From contig JBBRDN010000195.1 in NCBI GenBank assembly GCA_038203875.1, positions 1 to 8,852 of the forward strand: a DNA stretch of 8,852 nt. The letters run 5' to 3'. The translations under genes and the position numbers were made by a program. The notes beneath the pieces were generated by a model. That model had not been told where the DNA came from and ran no database searches. It saw nothing but the letters and a program-made list of their open reading frames with translations. Every line of letters begins with the position of its first letter. Positions within the stretch are counted from its first letter, which is position 1. Source of the stretch: CANJSG01 sp038203875. Lineage in GTDB: Bacteria > Verrucomicrobiota > Verrucomicrobiia > Limisphaerales > CANJSG01. Of the stretch, positions 6,099-8,852 are shown one piece after another.

Positions 6099-6876
6099 TT
6101 CCACATGGCGAATGCGGCCTTGCAGTCGGGGCAAACATAGATCCAGGCGACCCTTGGACTTACCTTGCAGAAGCCTCCGATGAATTCGCGATGGTTTGGA
6201 AAAAGCCGCTTCTCTTCATCGTCGGAAGGGGCGTTGGACGTTTTGCTAAGCATGCCATAGATAGGGACCTCCTTGTGCTCCATCTTCACGTTATGAGCAC
6301 GGCAAACTTCGATTTCGTAAATCGTCTGGCCCTCCGATTCGATCCCGTGAAGTTCTGGAAATCTCAATTCCGCAAAAAGTTCCATTTTGATCGTGAAGGT
6401 GTAGGTGCGATTTGTATCCACCGATACGGGCGCGAACTGGATGTCCGGCTTCACCATTGCCCAAATAGTCTTGTAGGTCCGATTCGAGTCGCTGAGGACG
6501 AGCCTGATGGATGTGCCTTCTTGGACAACCTGAGGCTTCGTGGTTAGCGAGAGTGGCGCATCGACGTCGTAGACGGTAGTTTCACCCAGTTGAATCCGAC
6601 GTAGTGTGGGGGTGGTCCATGGGGAGGTTCCTGATCCAGAGTGAAAGTGTAAACTTGGTTGGTATTCAACAGCCCGGGTGAAAGCACTGTGCTGGGATCC
6701 CCACGCCATCCAAAGCGTTCGTTGCGGCTGGATTCGCGGACGAGGACATAAGCAAAGGAACCCCTCTGCTCGAATCTGGGGATTCCCTTGATGATTACTG
6801 TCGTCTTTCCCGGTTCGGCCGAGGATGCGGTAACACTACTTAAGGCGGCCAGAAATAGGGCGATCAGGGTGCGCAT
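6086..6876 (-). pseudogene. Frameshifted gene for a small secreted protein with Cys/His-rich C-terminus
   Basis: Two overlapping minus frames make one gene. The first frame, from the ATG at 6876, gives a Sec signal peptide (MRTLIALFLAALSSVTASSA) and about 70 more plausible residues before becoming nonsense and stopping at 6544. The other continues from about 6607 to the stop at 6086. One added base in the G5 run at 6608-6612 joins them into about 263 residues. An internal duplication supports this: NTNQVYTFTL...LRRIQLGETTVYDVDA in the first half parallels DTNRTYTFTI...LHGIESEGQTIYEIEV in the second. The C-terminus has CxxH, VPIYG, FPN, GGFC and YVCPDCKAAFAMW, a spacing I recall from an uncharacterised family of bacterial proteins and possibly metal-binding. 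Sequencing error, real decay and -1 frameshifting are all possible. Function unknown. Confidence 0.72.
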
Positions 6877-7090
6877 GGCGGGTGAATGGATATGGTTTTC
6901 CGAGGGCAGCCAATAATCGATATCTCTGAAAAGCTCTCTGTCGAGCTGTGGTCCCGGTCCTCGGGCGCGCTTAGACGGCAATCTGTCGGTGGTTTTTGCG
7001 GGACATGGCGTCCAAAGAACCCTTTTGAATTCGGCGGGCGGCTTTCCCACACTGCGGACTATGTCGACGTCCAAACAGCGCACCCTGAAC
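6877..7090. promoter_or_regulatory. Divergent intergenic region, secreted-protein gene / cmk operon
   Basis: These 214 bp should carry promoters for the minus-strand secreted-protein gene and the plus-strand cmk-cmk-plsC operon. An AT-richer stretch (about 6910-6932) is the best candidate location, but no clear -35/-10 pair is visible. A short inverted repeat AGCTC/GAGCT lies at 6932-6947. Confidence 0.35.
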
Positions 7091-7753
7091 ATGCCCTGCC
7101 CCACGATGCCGATCGTCATCGCGATCGACGGCCCGAGCAAAAGCGGCAAGGGCACCTGCGCGCTCGAACTGGCCCGGCACTACCAGTTCTTCCACGTCGA
7201 CACCGGCGCGATGTATCGCCTGCTGACGTGGCATTGCCTGGAGACCGGTGTGGACATCGCGAAACCGGAGAAGGTCCTGGAGGCGTGCCTTACCTGGAAG
7301 ACCGAGCTCAAGGCCAGCGACAGCGGGATCCGGCTCACGCTCAACGGCGCGTTTCCCGAGAAGGAGATCCGCGGGCCGGCCGTCTCCGAGAACGTCGCGA
7401 AGGTTTCGCCCATGCCCGCCGTCCGCATCTGGATGATTCGGACCCAGCGCGAGTGCATCCATTTCGGCAGCCTTGTCGTCGACGGACGCGACATCGGCAC
7501 GGTCGTGTTCCCCGAGACGCCGTTCAAATTCTTCCTCACCGCCGACGAACTGCTTCGCGAGAAACGAAGCCTCCGCAAAGGCGAGGTCGCCAACATGAAG
7601 GACCGCGACGCCCGTGATTCGCAGCGCAAGTCGTCGCCGATGCTGCCCGCCGCCGGCGCCATCATGGTCGACAACACGCACGACCATCCCGAGGTGACCA
7701 TCGCCTTCTTGAAGGCGCACATCGACTACAAGCGCACCCAGCTTGGCCTTTGA
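7091..7753 (+). CDS. cmk: Cytidylate kinase paralog 1 (divergent)
   Basis: CMP/dCMP kinase transfers the gamma phosphate of ATP to CMP or dCMP in the cytoplasm. The 220-residue product has the P-loop GPSKSGKGT (14-22), 'VDTGAMYR' (36-43), Arg112, 'DGRDIGT' (131-137) and 'DRDARDSQR' (171-179). Against E. coli Cmk, Asp35, Arg110, Asp132, Arg181, Asp185 and Arg188 have counterparts, but the CMP-contacting Ser101 is Ala103. The LID segment between FFLTAD and the RD..RD motif is about 11 residues shorter than in E. coli Cmk or the next gene. The ATG at 7091 is chosen because it gives the same N-terminal length as the second copy; 7061 and 7106 are alternatives. No Shine-Dalgarno is clear. The next gene follows after 8 bp. 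Confidence 0.85.
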   Translation: MPCPTMPIVIAIDGPSKSGKGTCALELARHYQFFHVDTGAMYRLLTWHCLETGVDIAKPEKVLEACLTWKTELKASDSGIRLTLNGAFPEKEIRGPAVSENVAKVSPMPAVRIWMIRTQRECIHFGSLVVDGRDIGTVVFPETPFKFFLTADELLREKRSLRKGEVANMKDRDARDSQRKSSPMLPAAGAIMVDNTHDHPEVTIAFLKAHIDYKRTQLGL

Positions 7754-7761
7754 CCCGTGCC

Positions 7762-8475
7762 ATGCCCGACCCCGAGCCCATCGTCATCGCCATCGACGGC
7801 CCCAGCGCCAGCGGCAAAAGCACAAACGCGCGGGCCGTGGCCACGGCGCTCGGCTTCTTCTTCGTCAGCACCGGCGCGATGTATCGGGGATTTGCGTGGT
7901 TCTGCCTGAAGCAGGGCGTCGACATCTCCAGCGCCCGCGCCGTCGGCAGCGCGTTGAAGCGCTGGAAAGCCGAGCTGGTCCTCGACTGCGCGGAGATCCA
8001 TCTCGAACCGAAGGGCCAGCGCCGGACGAAGGACGAGCTGGAAGCACCGGCGACCGCTTCCGCCGCGTCGAAGGTTTCCGCCGTGCCCGTCGTGCGGAAA
8101 TACATGAAGGAGATCCAGCGCGAGTGCATCCGCTTCGGCAGCCTCGTCATGGAAGGCCGCGACATCGGGACGAACATTTTCCCGGCATCGGAGTTCAAGT
8201 TCTACCTCGACGCCACCGACGAGGAACGCGACCGCCGCCGGAATGCCAACAAGCCCGCCGATCCCAAGCCTGCAGGAGATTCGGCGGCGGCAGACGACCT
8301 CAAGTCCCGTGACAAACGCGACAGCCAGCGCGCCGCGGCACCGCTCATGATGGGCCTTGGCGCGCTCCGCATCGACACCACCGGCCAGACGCCCGCCGAG
8401 ACCACGGCCCTGATCCTCACCGAAGTGGCCAAGCGTCGGACGGCCTCCGCGCAGGCCAGGAGGACGGAGGCATGA
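7762..8475 (+). CDS. cmk: Cytidylate kinase paralog 2
   Basis: The 237-residue product is clearly homologous to the preceding gene, sharing PIVIAIDGPS, TGAMYR, RECI.FGSLV and GRDIGT. It has P-loop GPSASGKST (13-21), Ser103 and Arg112 at the CMP site, 'EGRDIGT' (131-137), a full-length LID with EERDRRR (154-160) and 'RDKRDSQR' (183-190). The normal 'DTGAMYR' is 'STGAMYR', so the Asp35 equivalent of E. coli Cmk is Ser36; Glu131 replaces the first Asp of DGRD, a change I recall in other bacterial Cmks. The ATG at 7762 is preferred; a TTG at 7750 overlapping the upstream stop is an alternative. The intact LID and Ser103 make this the better candidate for the housekeeping enzyme. It overlaps plsC by ATGA. 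Confidence 0.9.
   Translation: MPDPEPIVIAIDGPSASGKSTNARAVATALGFFFVSTGAMYRGFAWFCLKQGVDISSARAVGSALKRWKAELVLDCAEIHLEPKGQRRTKDELEAPATASAASKVSAVPVVRKYMKEIQRECIRFGSLVMEGRDIGTNIFPASEFKFYLDATDEERDRRRNANKPADPKPAGDSAAADDLKSRDKRDSQRAAAPLMMGLGALRIDTTGQTPAETTALILTEVAKRRTASAQARRTEA
8458..8463 (+). promoter_or_regulatory. Strong Shine-Dalgarno of plsC
   Basis: AGGAGG lies 8 nt before the plsC ATG at 8472 and inside the end of the second cmk gene. It supports this start and is the clearest ribosome binding site in the window. A second GGAGG at 8466-8470 is too close to the ATG to serve. Confidence 0.8.
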
Positions 8476-8852
8476 CCTTCAGCTATCGCATGGGCTGGCT
8501 GTTCTTCCGGTTCACCTACAGCACCTATTTCCGCTGGAAGCTGGTCGGCCGCGAACATGTGCCGCTCAAGGGTTCCGTCATCCTCGCCGGCAACCATGCG
8601 AGCTTCATCGATCCGCCGTTGATCGGCTGCGCGGTGTCCCGCGACATCAACTACCTCGGCCGCGAGTCGCTCTTCCGCTACCCGATCGTCGGCTGGGTCC
8701 TGCGTTCTTGGAACTCGGTTCCCGTCGATCGTGACGGCGGCGGCGCGCGCGGGCTGAAGGCCATCCTCGACCGGTTGCTCAAGGGCGGGGCGATCATCCT
8801 TTTTCCGGAAGGCACACGGACGAAGGACGGCAAACTCCAACCCGCCCGCAGC
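8472..8852 (+). CDS. plsC: 1-acyl-sn-glycerol-3-phosphate acyltransferase, N-terminal part
   Basis: PlsC acylates lysophosphatidic acid to phosphatidic acid at the inner membrane, a central step of phospholipid synthesis. The 127 residues present show the acyltransferase motifs in order: NHASFIDP (41-48, the catalytic NHxxxxD with His42 and Asp47), 'PVDRDGG' (84-90, motif II) and 'FPEGTR' (111-116, motif III, phosphate binding). The N-terminus has an aromatic hydrophobic stretch (MGWLFFRFTYSTYF) suited to membrane association. The start overlaps the second cmk stop (ATGA) and has a good Shine-Dalgarno. The gene is cut by the window end with the frame intact. cmk followed by plsC is a known bacterial neighbourhood, which fits both assignments. 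Confidence 0.94.
   Translation, partial: MTFSYRMGWLFFRFTYSTYFRWKLVGREHVPLKGSVILAGNHASFIDPPLIGCAVSRDINYLGRESLFRYPIVGWVLRSWNSVPVDRDGGGARGLKAILDRLLKGGAIILFPEGTRTKDGKLQPARS

Noticed and set aside
6877..7155. Upstream extension of the frameshifted gene into cmk copy 1
   Set aside because: The extra residues are antisense to the kinase start; a signal peptide begins at 6876.
6971..8198. Minus-strand ORFs opposite the two cmk genes
   Set aside because: Both copies give similar antisense frames simply because the kinases are homologous.

Overview
The window looks like chromosomal DNA from a GC-rich member of the Verrucomicrobiota. The main pointer is the large FG-GAP repeat protein. It ends in the short domain closing on 'FYRLRGQ' that recurs at the C-termini of secreted verrucomicrobial proteins, and it carries the 'RYPLTIDP' lead-in typical of PVC-group proteins. 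Several genes lack a Shine-Dalgarno sequence, while plsC has a good one. I see no mobile element, tRNA, rRNA or CRISPR array.

Layout. Minus strand, read from 4531 down to 1: a secreted FG-GAP beta-propeller protein (4531-2336); a 280-bp spacer holding a doubtful 95-codon ORF and several hairpins; a lipoprotein alpha/beta hydrolase (2055-853); then a 377-bp leader and a KimA-like APC-superfamily potassium transporter that starts at 475 and leaves the window at base 1. The leader (600-747, minus strand) contains a clear c-di-AMP riboswitch of the ydaO/yuaA class. Bacillus subtilis YdaO, now KimA, is the transporter that gave this riboswitch its name, so the RNA and the protein identify each other. 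The inferred circuit is that high c-di-AMP shuts down potassium uptake.

Plus strand from 4832: a Tat-exported aldose 1-epimerase (galM), divergent from the FG-GAP gene across 300 bp. It converges on a minus-strand gene (6876-6086) for a small secreted protein with an internal duplication and a Cys/His-rich C-terminus. That gene is broken by an apparent one-base deletion in a G5/C5 run at 6608-6612.

Plus strand from 7091: two consecutive, divergent cytidylate kinase genes 8 bp apart, then plsC (1-acylglycerol-3-phosphate acyltransferase) overlapping the second by ATGA and cut by the window end. A cmk-plsC operon is a familiar arrangement. The tandem cmk pair is unusual because each copy departs from the classical CMP-site residues at a different place.

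Two further patterns stand out. All three completed minus-strand genes have their stop codon in the loop of a perfect inverted repeat. The six propeller blades are spaced by exactly 201 bp, with one 151-bp stretch duplicated almost perfectly.
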